From SVQP01 sp045606685 (GTDB taxonomy: Bacteria; Bacillota; Clostridia; Oscillospirales; CAG-272): a stretch of DNA of 5,472 nt. The notes under the pieces are model-generated. The model was not told the origin of the DNA. It did no database searches and was given only the letters and a program-made list of their open reading frames with translations. The position numbers were made by a program, and so were the translations under genes. Position 1 is the stretch's first letter. Each line of letters begins with the position of its first letter. Below are positions 5,449-5,472 of this stretch, in pieces. Where the stretch lies: contig JAZUSJ010000157.1 of the NCBI GenBank assembly GCA_045606685.1, forward strand, positions 1-5,472. Reading direction: 5' to 3'.

Positions 5449-5472
5449 CCATGTCGTTCTGTGAGCCAAGGA

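Noticed and set aside
4081..5469. Minus-strand open frame of 462 codons opposite the oppD insertion
   Set aside because: It was considered because it overlaps the unexplained insert. However, the + strand frame is continuous from Walker A to Walker B, and the antisense product is a repetitive Leu/Asp/Arg mix typical of a shadow.

Overview
The window holds most of an oligopeptide/dipeptide-type (Opp/Dpp) ABC importer operon, all on the + strand. In order it contains the C-terminal 204 residues of a family-5 extracytoplasmic binding protein, a 370-bp gene-free spacer full of inverted repeats, an OppB-type permease, an OppC-type permease and an OppD-type ATPase. There are no RNA genes, insertion sequences, CRISPR arrays or defence genes that I can support.

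The host is most likely an anaerobic, gut-type member of the Clostridia (Bacillota). This is inferred from mixed base composition, strong GGAGG-like ribosome binding sites, and permease and ATPase sequences of the usual Firmicute Opp style. Finer placement is not possible from this sequence.

Layout: binding protein end (2-616); spacer (617-986) with at least five stem-loop candidates, including a strong GC stem right after the binding-protein gene; oppB-like (987-1994); oppC-like (1996-3615, 1 bp after oppB); oppD-like (3619-5448, 3 bp after oppC). Permeases and ATPase are tightly packed and probably translationally coupled. The binding protein is set apart by the hairpin-rich spacer, a layout expected if it is made in excess over the membrane complex.

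The unusual part is protein architecture. OppB has a normal length (335 aa). OppC (539 aa) carries about 200 extra residues, very rich in tyrosine, between its first membrane segment and the conserved GTD element, so predicted outside the cell. OppD carries about 385 extra, helical-looking residues between the Q-loop region and the ABC signature, inside one nucleotide-binding domain. So the same transporter has one added domain on each face of the membrane. The oppD-like frame also stops five residues after its H-loop histidine, close to the window end, leaving no normal OppD C-terminus. The last ~30 bases look like damaged family sequence, so a sequencing or assembly error at a contig edge is as likely as a real truncation.
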